Positions 8,628-15,125 of a stretch of 18,581 nucleotides of DNA are shown here, piece after piece. Within the stretch, counting starts at the first letter, position 1; each line of letters opens with the position of its first letter. The stretch lies in contig JBKDQQ010000009.1 of the NCBI GenBank assembly GCA_046341775.1, forward strand, positions 1 to 18,581. The letters run 5' to 3'. Made by a program: the position numbers and the translations under genes. The DNA is from SXXH01 sp041165735 (GTDB taxonomy: Bacteria; Planctomycetota; UBA1135; GCA-002686595). The notes under the pieces were generated by a model. That model saw only the letters and a program-made list of their open reading frames with translations, made no database searches and was not told where the DNA came from.

Positions 8628-10466
8628 CTAGTCAGGGTCGGAGCCGCGCGGCCCGCCGCGCGCCGGGCCCGCGAGCAGGCCGGGCGACAAGCGACGGCCC
8701 CCGGACAGCTCCTCGACGACGCGCGCGTGGATGCGAGCGTCCTCCTCCCGCTTGGCGCGATCGCGGCGGGCGAGCGAGCGCAAGGGCATGAGCATGCGCT
8801 GGTTGCCGGCGAGGCGTCCCTCGTGGCGGGCGAGGAAGGCCCAGTAGAGCGGCGTGAGCGGGCAATCCTTGCCGGGCTTGAAGGCGCAAGTCGCGCAGTC
8901 GTCGCCCATCTTGTCGATGTAGGCCGAACCGGAGATGTAGGGCTTGGTGGTCATCGCCTCGCCGGCGGCGAAGGTGCCCATGCCCAGCACGTTGGGCTCG
9001 ACGACCCAGTCGTAGGCGTCGATGTAGGCGCACCAGAACCAATCGGCCAGTTCGCGCGCGTCCACGTCGAGCAGCGTGGCGATGTTGGCCAGCACCATCA
9101 GGCGCTCGATGTGGTGGCACCAGCCGTCCTCCATCACGCTCGCCACGACGCGATCGAGGCAAGCGAGGCCCGAGGCGCGACCCCACCACGCCGGCGGCAG
9201 GGGCAGGGCGGCGCCCAGGGCGGCGGGTGCCGGATCGACATGCGGCGCGCTGTCAGGTTTGCCTGACAAGCTCCACCAACCCGCGTCGCGTCGGCGCGGG
9301 GCCTCGGCGCGCGGCACGCCCGGCAGGTCGCGGAAGCCGTCGGTGCGTTCGTGCACATGGCGCACGAACTCGCGCCAGCCAAGCACTTGGCGCACGAAGC
9401 CTTCGATGCTAGGGAGTGGCGCCTTGGACGCGAGGACGCCCTGCAGCACGCGGCGCGCCGAAAGACGCTGGATGTTCAGGAGGTGCGCGATGCGCGCGTG
9501 GAACAGGCCGCGCGAGGAGCGCGACATGGCGTCCTCGTAGGGACCGAAGTGCTCGAGGCACTCGCGCTCCGCGTGCAGCCAGGCCTCCTCGGCCTGTTGC
9601 GCCGTCGTGGGCAAGGCGCCCAGGTCCACGCGGCCGGGATGGTCGCCGAAGCGCGCGCGCACCAGGCACTCGACCTCCGCCTCCACCGCGCCGTGCGCGT
9701 GGCGCAAGCCCTCGGGCGCGGGCGGGTCGCCGCTCCACGCCTCGCGGTTCTCGCCGTCGAAGCTGAAGCGGCCGCCGACGGGCTTGCCGCGCTCCATCAA
9801 GATGCCGCTGGCGCGGCGCGCCTCGCGGTAGAAGGCGTCCATGCGCCAGGGGGATTGCGCGCCGCACGCGCGCTCGAACAGGTCAGAGGTGGTCAACCAA
9901 CCTTCGTGCGGCACGATCGTCAACAAGCCGTCCCGCGCCAAAGGACCCAGCTCGACGCGCAACTCGCGCTCGGCGGACTGCATCATGGTCAACGCGCCAT
10001 GGCGCGCGCACCAGGCGCGCAGGACATCCACCACGGGAGCTTCCGCGGCCAGATAGGCGACCGGGTGGCCACGCTCGGCGGCTTCGAGCGCGTAGCGCCG
10101 CTGGTTCGCCAGCACGAAGGCGAGCTTCTGCTGGTGATAGGGCCGACGTCGCGCCTTCTCGGCCGACTCGACGAAGACGAGGCCCGCGGCCCGCGGCTCG
10201 AGCCTGGTCCACGGGGCGTCGGCCCAGGTGAGCTGGTCGTACGGCACGTAGTGCCAAGTCGTCGGTTCGCCGACGGCCTGGCGCTCGCCCGGCGCCCGCT
10301 GCGCCTTGAACGGGGCCTTGAACGGGGCCTTGAACGGTGCCTTGGACAGTGCCTTGGACAGTGGCTTGGACAGTGGCTTGCGCAGGGCCTTGGCGAAGGC
10401 CACGGCATGGGCCTTGGCGCTGGCTTCGGGCGCATCCGGTTGGGCGAGATCGACGTACACCATCAT
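8628..10466 (-). CDS. FeS-BCP-type cryptochrome/photolyase family protein
   Basis: A 612-residue member of the deoxyribodipyrimidine photolyase-related family (COG3046; A. tumefaciens PhrB / (6-4) photolyase type). Landmarks are PYDQLTW, HQQKLAFVLANQRRYA, FGPYEDAM, SRGLFHARIAHLLN, GFVRQVLGWREFVRHVHE, CHHIERLMVLANIATL and EPNVLGMGTFA. The four expected [4Fe-4S] ligands are visible: C436, then C524, C527 and C535 (CATCAFKPGKDC). The 88-residue spacing between the first two equals that in PhrB, while the last interval is shorter. It should repair UV lesions using FAD and light. The ATG at 10466 has AGGG 7 nt upstream; the longer frame begins with TTG at 10472. An N-terminal extension of about 70 residues, containing Lys-rich tetrapeptide repeats, precedes the conserved part and is unusual for this family. 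Confidence 0.9.
   Translation of the reverse strand: MMVYVDLAQPDAPEASAKAHAVAFAKALRKPLSKPLSKALSKAPFKAPFKAPFKAQRAPGERQAVGEPTTWHYVPYDQLTWADAPWTRLEPRAAGLVFVESAEKARRRPYHQQKLAFVLANQRRYALEAAERGHPVAYLAAEAPVVDVLRAWCARHGALTMMQSAERELRVELGPLARDGLLTIVPHEGWLTTSDLFERACGAQSPWRMDAFYREARRASGILMERGKPVGGRFSFDGENREAWSGDPPAPEGLRHAHGAVEAEVECLVRARFGDHPGRVDLGALPTTAQQAEEAWLHAERECLEHFGPYEDAMSRSSRGLFHARIAHLLNIQRLSARRVLQGVLASKAPLPSIEGFVRQVLGWREFVRHVHERTDGFRDLPGVPRAEAPRRRDAGWWSLSGKPDSAPHVDPAPAALGAALPLPPAWWGRASGLACLDRVVASVMEDGWCHHIERLMVLANIATLLDVDARELADWFWCAYIDAYDWVVEPNVLGMGTFAAGEAMTTKPYISGSAYIDKMGDDCATCAFKPGKDCPLTPLYWAFLARHEGRLAGNQRMLMPLRSLARRDRAKREEDARIHARVVEELSGGRRLSPGLLAGPARGGPRGSDPD
10303..10398. repeat. 12-bp tandem repeat (minisatellite) inside the photolyase N-terminus
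   Basis: Eight consecutive 12-nt units of the form GCCTTGAACGGG / GCCTTGGACAGT / GGCTTGGACAGT lie in tandem without interruption; the last one or two are degenerate. Because the period is four codons, the frame is kept. On the minus strand they encode the tetrapeptides ALRK, PLSK, PLSK, ALSK, APFK, APFK, APFK, then AQRA. Neighbouring units are nearly identical, so the array looks recently expanded and copy number may vary between strains. Confidence 0.9.
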
Positions 10467-10678
10467 CCGCAATCCCTACGCAGACGGGGCTCGACCCGAT
10501 GGAAGCCGCGAGTGCCGGCCGCCTTGGAGTGCTCGCCATCCTGCAGGCAAGCGAACCCGGTCCCGGATGGCGATTCCGCGCCGGCGTACCGAGCCTGCGC
10601 GACGATGGTTCCAACCAGCCGCTCGCGGCACGGCGCCGGCCCCGGACGGCCTGCCGCATCGAACTCCACCACACCTGC
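10467..10678. other. Divergent promoter region between photolyase and selenoprotein genes
   Basis: These 212 bp lie between two outward-facing genes and must hold both promoters. On the minus strand AGGG at about 10477-10474 is the likely ribosome binding site for the photolyase. I see no convincing -10/-35 pair or palindrome. Reading frames crossing it are uninterrupted by chance because of the high GC content and show no family motifs. Confidence 0.4.
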
Positions 10679-11305
10679 ATGACCAGCCCCCAAGCAACCA
10701 CCGTCGACCAGGCGCAAGGCCGCGGCGCGACGGACGCTCGGATCGACGACGCGGTGCTGGACCGCGCGCTCGAGGGCCACGGGCTCGAGGGACTCGCGCC
10801 AGCCGACGGCACGCCGCGCGCGGCGACTCCCTCGCTGCGCACGCTGTCGGCGCGCGGGCCGGTGCTGCTCGTCTTCCTGCGGCACTATGGTTGAACGTTC
10901 TGCCGCGAAGTGATTCGCGACCTGCGCCGTGCGCGCAGAGACGACTGGGCCGAGGTGATCTTCGTCGGCAGCGCCGATGGCGAGGCCACGCGGCGCTTCT
11001 TCGCGGACTTCGCGCCGGAGGAGCACTGCATCGCCGATCCCGACGGAGTGCTTTGGCAAGCCTTCGGCCTGGGCCGAGGCGGCATGCTGCAGCTCTTCGG
11101 GCCGGCCGTGTTCGCCAGCGCGCTGGGCGCCATCTTGAAGGGCAACGGTATCGGCGTGCCGAGCGGCGATCCGCTGCGCCTTGGAGGGTTCTTCCTCCTG
11201 TCGGAGGGGCGCATCGCCTGGGCGTGGCGCGCAAGGCACGCCGGGGATCATCCGAGCCTCGAGGTGCTGGAAACCGTGGCGCGTCGGCGCCCGGCCACGC
11301 CATGA
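10679..11305 (+). CDS. Probable selenoprotein: AhpC/TSA (PRXL2/SelL-like) redox protein, UxxC motif
   Basis: A 208-residue peroxiredoxin-like, thioredoxin-fold protein whose frame holds one TGA at 10892-10894 (codon 72). The surrounding protein reads PVLLVFLRHYG-U-TFCREVIRDLRRA; relatives have FLRHFGCxxCRE, so the TGA falls exactly on the first redox cysteine and C75 completes a UxxC motif. The same frame continues for 136 codons with family-like sequence: FVGSADGEATRRFF, ADPDGVLWQAFGLGRGG, GGFFLLSEGRIAWAWRARHAGDHPS. A SECIS-like hairpin follows the TGA. It probably reduces peroxides or disulfides in the cytoplasm; no signal peptide is seen. The ATG at 10679 is preferred but lacks a clear ribosome binding site. 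A nonsense-mutated pseudogene is the alternative, made unlikely by the exact site, the hairpin and the intact downstream frame. Function needs selA, selB, selC and selD elsewhere in the genome. Confidence 0.85.
10904..10919 (+). promoter_or_regulatory. Candidate bacterial SECIS element
   Basis: CGCGAA (10904-10909), loop GTGA (10910-10913) and TTCGCG (10914-10919) form a perfect 6-bp stem with a GNRA-type tetraloop. It begins 9 nt after the TGA; the loop starts 15 nt after the codon. A G is the first loop base, as bacterial SECIS models expect, and the distance is at the short end of the usual 16-37 nt range. UUCUGC at 10898-10903 could pair with GCAGAG at 10935-10940 to extend the structure, which is more speculative. 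SelB binding is an inference. Confidence 0.65.
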
Positions 11306-11363
11306 TGCCTGCGTCCGCGCGCGCCGCCCGCGGCGCGCAGCCATCCGAGCGAAGACGACCAAC

Positions 11364-11903
11364 ATGAAGCCGATCCTGATCCTCGCCGCCTGCCTGCCTG
11401 TGCTCGCCGCCTGCGGTTCGACCATCAAGAACGTCGATCCGGTGGGCCAGTCCTTCCCGAGCGTCGCCGGGCAATCGCTGGAGAAGCAGCCCGTCGCCAT
11501 CCCCGGCGCCTACTCGGGCAAGCCCGTGGTGCTGCTGGTCGGGTATGTGCAGGAGACGCAGTTCGACCTGGATCGTTGGGCCGTCGGCTTGACGATGGCC
11601 AAGCTCCCCGTGCCCGTCGTCGAGGTGCCGACCATCCCCGGCCTCGTGCCGAGCATGATCTCGGGCTGGATCGACTCGGGGATGCGCAGCGGCATCCCCG
11701 CCGAGGACTGGGCCTCGGTCGTGTGCGTGTATGGATCCGACGCCAAGAAGATCGTCGCCATCACGGGCAACCAGGGACCGCGCAACGGACGCATCTTCCT
11801 GCTCGACGCGCAGGGCAAGGTGGCGTGGTTCCACGACCGCGGCTTCTCGGCGGGCAAGTTGGCCGAGTTGGACGCGAAGGCGCGCGACTTGGCCTCGCGC
11901 TAG
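11364..11903 (+). CDS. Redoxin/Atp10-like lipoprotein without a CxxC motif
   Basis: A 179-residue exported protein. MKPILILAACLPVLAACGST is a lipoprotein signal with lipobox LAAC and C17 as the likely lipidated residue. The mature part resembles a thioredoxin/peroxiredoxin fold: FPSVAGQSLEKQPVAIPGAYSGKPVVLLVGYVQETQFDLDRW, then PVVEVPTIPG and a C-terminal GRIFLLDAQGKVAWFHDRGFS strand-turn-strand. This layout, with Trp after a QxxxDxW-like segment and no CxxC, recalls the mitochondrial Atp10 / bacterial Atp10-like group. Only one other cysteine (SVVCVYG) lies in the mature part, so thiol redox catalysis by itself is unlikely. It starts 58 nt after the selenoprotein and is probably co-transcribed. 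Fold assignment is an inference; function unknown. Confidence 0.65.
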   Translation: MKPILILAACLPVLAACGSTIKNVDPVGQSFPSVAGQSLEKQPVAIPGAYSGKPVVLLVGYVQETQFDLDRWAVGLTMAKLPVPVVEVPTIPGLVPSMISGWIDSGMRSGIPAEDWASVVCVYGSDAKKIVAITGNQGPRNGRIFLLDAQGKVAWFHDRGFSAGKLAELDAKARDLASR

Positions 11904-11933
11904 GGGCGCGCGGGGCCGCCGAGGTCGCCGCTT

Positions 11934-11965
11934 AGCCAACTAAGCCCTGGCTTACCTAACTGGCT
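11934..11965. terminator. Interrupted hairpin between convergent genes
   Basis: TAAGCC (11941-11946) pairs with GGCTTA (11949-11954) around a tight loop, and AGCCA (11934-11938) pairs with TGGCT (11961-11965) outside an internal loop. The block is much AT-richer than its surroundings. It lies in the 48-bp gap between the plus-strand lipoprotein and the minus-strand glycosidase, and includes the latter's TAA stop. Probably a bidirectional terminator; no T-run. Confidence 0.45.
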
Positions 11966-12953
11966 TCGCCGGAGTCTCCGGCACGAGGGCGAGGATCGAA
12001 GCCACCGGCCGCTCGCCGGTCTTGTCGCTGGGCGCGTTGACCACTGCGCCCCCCACCCACAGCGTGGTGGATCCCCCGCCGTCGAAGTTGAGCGCCTCCT
12101 CGGCGCCGAACTCCACGAACAGCCCGGCCGTCTCCTCGAGCGTGGCGCCTCGACTGCCCGCGGAACGACCATCGACCACCAGCAGCAGCAAGCGTCCGTC
12201 CTTGCACCACCCCGCCGCCGTGCGCGGGTGGCGCGCGCCGCGGCCCACGCCTTGGAAGCACTCTTCGGCCTCGGTGTTCCGAACGGACCCGCCGACGACG
12301 AGCATCGGTCCCGCGCCCAGCAGCTCCTCCGCCGGCCACGCGCGTCCTTGCGCCGCGTCCGGGGCCGGGCCGGGCTTTCCGGGTTGGTTGGGCACGGGCG
12401 CGTCGAGCGCGACGAGCGCGCCGTCGCGGACCCAAGTCCATGCGCAATCGGCGCGACCTCCTGCGTCGAATCCGATGGCCGCGCGCGCGACCGGATGCAG
12501 CAGCTCGCCGCGACGCACCTCGGTCGCGCCCGGGGCGACGAGTCGTCCTTCGTCGACGACCGCGCTGACCGAGCCCGCGGCGGCGAAGAAGCCCGCGTTC
12601 ACGGCCACGAGCGCGCCCAAGGACCGCGCCTGCGCGGAAGTGGTGCGCAGGCCGCGCTCCGGCTGGCACGCCTCCGGCCGCCAATCCGCGCTCGGCCTCG
12701 CTTCCACCATCCAAGCGCGGAGCGGAGGATCGACGACCACGCGCTCGAGCACGCGGATGGAAGAGGGAAGCACCTTGGCGAGGTCGGCGCGCACGGTCCA
12801 ACCCGCGGGCGTCGACGGCGCGTCCGTCGCGCGCGCCGCAGATGCGGCGGAAGCGTCGGTCGTCGCGACGCGGGGATGGCGCGGAGCGCAACCGAGCGCG
12901 AGCAGCGCGCCTGCGACCAGCGCGCCTGTGATCCACGAGACAGCCACTTGCAT
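11952..12953 (-). CDS. Phosphodiester glycosidase (NAGPA-domain) lipoprotein
   Basis: A 333-residue exported protein of the NAGPA/DUF2233 family (PF09992), related to the enzyme that uncovers N-acetylglucosamine-1-phosphodiesters. The N-terminus (MQVAVSWITGALVAGALLALGCAP) is a lipoprotein signal with lipobox LALGC. Family blocks are GALVAVNAGFFAAAGSVSAVV, AAIGFDAGGR, GAGPMLVVGG, RHPRTAAGWCKDGRLLLLVVDGR, and the hallmark EEALNFDGGGSTTLWV followed by the typical GERPVASILALVP end. In bacteria such proteins act on envelope or exopolysaccharide phosphodiesters, but the substrate here is unknown. The ATG at 12953 is chosen because it gives a clean signal peptide; a GTG five codons upstream is possible. 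It is divergent from the VOC gene across only 34 bp. Confidence 0.88.
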   Translation of the reverse strand: MQVAVSWITGALVAGALLALGCAPRHPRVATTDASAASAARATDAPSTPAGWTVRADLAKVLPSSIRVLERVVVDPPLRAWMVEARPSADWRPEACQPERGLRTTSAQARSLGALVAVNAGFFAAAGSVSAVVDEGRLVAPGATEVRRGELLHPVARAAIGFDAGGRADCAWTWVRDGALVALDAPVPNQPGKPGPAPDAAQGRAWPAEELLGAGPMLVVGGSVRNTEAEECFQGVGRGARHPRTAAGWCKDGRLLLLVVDGRSAGSRGATLEETAGLFVEFGAEEALNFDGGGSTTLWVGGAVVNAPSDKTGERPVASILALVPETPAKPVR

Positions 12954-12987
12954 GGGCGCATGATGCACGCTGGACTGCGTCCGCGCC

Positions 12988-13449
12988 ATGGTCGGTCCCG
13001 CCCTCGAACGGCTCGTGCCGCACCTCGTCGTGCGCGACGCGGGCGCGGCCATCGCGTGGTACGAATCCACGCTCGACTTCGAGCTGGTGGCCTTCGTCCC
13101 CCATCCCGAGGACGGGCGCGTGCTGCACGCCGAGCTGCGCGGCCACGGCGGCGCCTTGCAGATCGCGGACGACCACTCCCAGTTCGGCACGCGCCTGGCG
13201 GCGGTCGGCGCGCCGCGGCCCATCATGCTCGTGATCGAGTCGCCGCGCGCGCGCGAGCTGCACGCAAGATCGCTGGCGGCGGGCGCGCAGCAGTTGTCGG
13301 CCTTCGGTCCGGCCGCGCATGGCGCCGAGTTCGGCCAAGTGCTCGACCCGCACGGCTGCGAGTGGACCTTCATCCGGCGACTGCACGAGGTCACGTCGGA
13401 CGACATGGAGGTGCGCGTGGACGAGCTGGTCGCGCGCCGTGGCGATTGA
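12988..13449 (+). CDS. VOC-family (glyoxalase/bleomycin-resistance fold) protein
   Basis: A 153-residue cytoplasmic protein of the vicinal oxygen chelate superfamily, closest by eye to the PhnB/YdeM-type group. LVPHLVVRDAGAAIAWYESTLDFELVAFVPHPEDGRVLHAELRGHGGALQIAD gives the first beta-alpha-beta-beta-beta module. MLVIESPRARELHARSLAAGAQQLSAFGPAAHGAEFGQVLDPHGCEWTFI gives the second, with the usual DPxGxxW ending. Such proteins may be metal-dependent enzymes or small-molecule binders; the substrate is not predictable here. It converges on the GDSL esterase gene with 22 bp between stop codons. Confidence 0.87.
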   Translation: MVGPALERLVPHLVVRDAGAAIAWYESTLDFELVAFVPHPEDGRVLHAELRGHGGALQIADDHSQFGTRLAAVGAPRPIMLVIESPRARELHARSLAAGAQQLSAFGPAAHGAEFGQVLDPHGCEWTFIRRLHEVTSDDMEVRVDELVARRGD

Positions 13450-13463
13450 ACCGTCGGGGCGGG

Positions 13464-13480
13464 GCGCGCATTCAGCGCGC
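13464..13480. terminator. Bidirectional hairpin between VOC and GDSL genes
   Basis: GCGCGC, a 5-nt loop (ATTCA) and GCGCGC form a perfect 6-bp stem in the gap between two convergent genes. The stop codon of the minus-strand GDSL gene (13474-13472) lies in the loop. TT follows the stem on the plus strand. Confidence 0.45.
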
Positions 13481-14251
13481 TTGCGCCGTCGAGGCGGCAG
13501 CCAGCACGCGCTCCAGGTGCGGTGCGAGGTTGGCGGCGATGCGCTCGTGGCCCTCGACCGTCGGATGCAGCCCATCCTCGAGGTTCATCTCGGGCACGCC
13601 GCCGACTCCTTCCATGAAGTAGGGCGCGAGTTCGACGCCTTCCTCGCGCGCCAACGCGGGGTAGAGCGCGTCGAACGCGGTGGAGTACTCGGAGCCGAGG
13701 CTGGTGGGCACGCGCACGCCGCACAAGAGCACGGCCGCGCCGGCGTCCTTGGCCTTGCGCACGATGGCGCGCAGATTGTCAAGTGTTTCGGACACGCCCT
13801 GGCCGCGCAACGCGTCGTTGCCGCCAAGCTCGAGCACGAGCACGGCGGGGCGCTGCGACAAGATCCAGTCGAGGCGGCGCAAGCCTCCCGCGCTGGTGTC
13901 GCCGGACACGCCCGCGTTGACCAGGCGGAACGGACGCCCGGCGGCCACGAGGCGCCGTTGCAAGGCGGCGGGGAAGGCCGCCGATGCGTCGAGGTGCAGG
14001 CCGGCCGCGATGCTGTCGCCGAGGAAGGCGACGAGCGGGGCGTCGGCCGGGACTTGCGGCGCGGCGGAACGCTCGGCCGCGCCATCGAGCTTGGCGGCGC
14101 GCGACGCGCCGTCGCCGGGCATCGATCGCGGAGCGTCGGACTCGCGCGAGCAGGCCGTGCAGACGACGAGCGCCGCGACGAGCGCCGCCATGGTCGCGTG
14201 GGCGCGCGGTGCGCGGCGCGGCGGATGCGAGGTGGAGCCTTGGGCCGCCAT
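13472..14251 (-). CDS. tesA: GDSL/SGNH-family esterase, TesA-like, exported
   Basis: A 259-residue SGNH hydrolase resembling E. coli TesA (thioesterase I/lysophospholipase L1/arylesterase). All four blocks are present: FLGDSIAAG with nucleophile S80, NAGVSGDTSAGG (G117), ELGGNDALRG (N145) and DGLHPTVEGH with the D226-H229 pair. The N-terminus has a basic segment (PRRAPRAHAT) followed by MAALVAALVVCTAC, indicating export and possibly lipid attachment, though the lipobox is atypical. An internal ATG at 14191 would remove the basic region, so 14251 is preferred. A Pro/Ala/Ser-rich linker (about 36-70) precedes the catalytic domain. It is divergent from an ABC ATPase and FtsX-like permease, the same neighbourhood as E. 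coli tesA-ybbA-ybbP. Acyl substrate unknown. Confidence 0.88.
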   Translation of the reverse strand: MAAQGSTSHPPRRAPRAHATMAALVAALVVCTACSRESDAPRSMPGDGASRAAKLDGAAERSAAPQVPADAPLVAFLGDSIAAGLHLDASAAFPAALQRRLVAAGRPFRLVNAGVSGDTSAGGLRRLDWILSQRPAVLVLELGGNDALRGQGVSETLDNLRAIVRKAKDAGAAVLLCGVRVPTSLGSEYSTAFDALYPALAREEGVELAPYFMEGVGGVPEMNLEDGLHPTVEGHERIAANLAPHLERVLAAASTAQAR

Positions 14252-14263
14252 GGGGCCACGACT

Positions 14264-14269
14264 CTAGTA
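14264..14269 (-). promoter_or_regulatory. Possible -10 element of the GDSL gene
   Basis: On the minus strand TACTAG lies 12 nt upstream of the ATG at 14251, which would give a leader of only a few nucleotides. I find no good -35 hexamer at the right spacing. It may be chance, though AT-rich hexamers are rare here. Confidence 0.25.
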
Positions 14270-14373
14270 CGAAGGACTCGGGCGCTCCACGACGGAGGCG
14301 CGGTCCGCGTCCGGAGCGCGGTTCGAAGCGCGCAAGGCCCTCGTTCGGCGCGTCCAAGTCGGCGCGGCCTCCG

Positions 14374-14379
14374 TACAAT
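14374..14379 (+). promoter_or_regulatory. Possible -10 element of the ABC transporter operon
   Basis: TACAAT lies 10 nt before the ATG at 14390, so transcription would start about 4 nt before the start codon, a nearly leaderless mRNA. No ribosome binding site is visible in that space, which agrees. There is no clear -35 element 16-18 nt upstream. Confidence 0.35.
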
Positions 14380-14389
14380 TCCGCCTCGC

Positions 14390-15124
14390 ATGCAAGCGAT
14401 CGAAGCCGCCACCCCGCGCATCGCCGCCAAGGGCCTGTCCAAGCGACTGGCCTCGGGCTCGACCATGCTGCAGATCCTCGAAGATGTCGACCTGGCCATC
14501 GCCCCAGGCGAGACGGTCGCCATCGTCGGCCCTTCGGGCAGCGGCAAGTCGACCTTGCTGGCGCTGCTGGCCGGACTCGATCGGCCCACCGCGGGCGTGG
14601 TCGAAGTCGACGGCCGGCGCATCGACGACCTCGACGAGGACCAGTTGGCGCTCCTGCGCCGCGCGAAGATCGGCTTCGTCTTCCAGTCGTTCCAGCTCCT
14701 GCCGAACCTGACCGCGCTGGAGAACGTGCTCCTGCCCATGGAGCTGGCGCGCAAGCCCGGAGCGCGCGCGCGCGCCGAGGACCTGCTGCGGGCCACGGGC
14801 CTCGGCGAGCGCATGCACCACTATCCCTCGCAGCTTTCGGGCGGCGAACAGCAGCGAGTCGCGTTGGCGCGCGCCTTCGGTCCCTCGCCGGCGATCCTCT
14901 ACGCCGATGAACCCACCGGCAACCTCGATGCGGCCACCGGCGCGCAGGTGCTGTCGCTGCTGGAGGAGCTGCGCGCCAAGGAGGGCTCGACGCTCGTGCT
15001 CGTGACCCACGACAAGGACGTCGCCGCGCGCGCCGACCGGCGCATCCACCTGCGCGCCGGCCGGGTCGAACGCATCGAGATCGGACGCGGCGGGGTGGAA
15101 GCCAGCCACTCCGGGCGCGGCTGA
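14390..15124 (+). CDS. ybbA: ABC transporter ATP-binding protein, LolD/YbbA type
   Basis: A 244-residue ATPase of the MacB/LolD/YbbA group that powers an FtsX-fold permease. Walker A is GPSGSGKST (47-55), the Q-loop VFQSFQLLP (Q99), the signature LSGGEQQ (149-155), Walker B AILYADEP with the catalytic Glu, followed by the D-loop TGNLD, and the H-loop VTHD (H207). Everything needed for ATP hydrolysis is present. It is followed after one nucleotide (TGAGATG) by the permease gene, so the two are certainly one operon. Together with the divergent TesA-like gene this matches the E. coli tesA/ybbAP locus; the substrate of YbbAP is thought to be hydrophobic or lipid-like and is not fixed by this sequence. 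Confidence 0.93.
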   Translation: MQAIEAATPRIAAKGLSKRLASGSTMLQILEDVDLAIAPGETVAIVGPSGSGKSTLLALLAGLDRPTAGVVEVDGRRIDDLDEDQLALLRRAKIGFVFQSFQLLPNLTALENVLLPMELARKPGARARAEDLLRATGLGERMHHYPSQLSGGEQQRVALARAFGPSPAILYADEPTGNLDAATGAQVLSLLEELRAKEGSTLVLVTHDKDVAARADRRIHLRAGRVERIEIGRGGVEASHSGRG

Positions 15125-15125
15125 G

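Noticed and set aside
5141..8791. Open frame of 1216 codons on the plus strand
   Set aside because: It is antisense to the kinase gene, which has clear catalytic motifs; the plus-strand product is low-complexity Arg/Ala-rich sequence.
10303..10398. CRISPR-like or mobile-element repeat
   Set aside because: The repeats are 12 bp, directly adjacent without spacers, in frame with the photolyase, and have no cas genes nearby.
10337..10894. A 185-codon protein ending at the TGA, or a pseudogene call for the redoxin
   Set aside because: The upstream 114 codons before the ATG at 10679 have no family likeness and overlap the photolyase N-terminus. The frame continues with conserved sequence after the TGA, which sits on the redox-active Cys position, so recoding explains it better than a broken gene.
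10910..11305. Separate short gene starting at GTG 10910
   Set aside because: The GTG is the Val codon of REVIRDL in the middle of the thioredoxin fold and lies in the loop of the SECIS-like hairpin; the downstream part alone would lack the redox motif.
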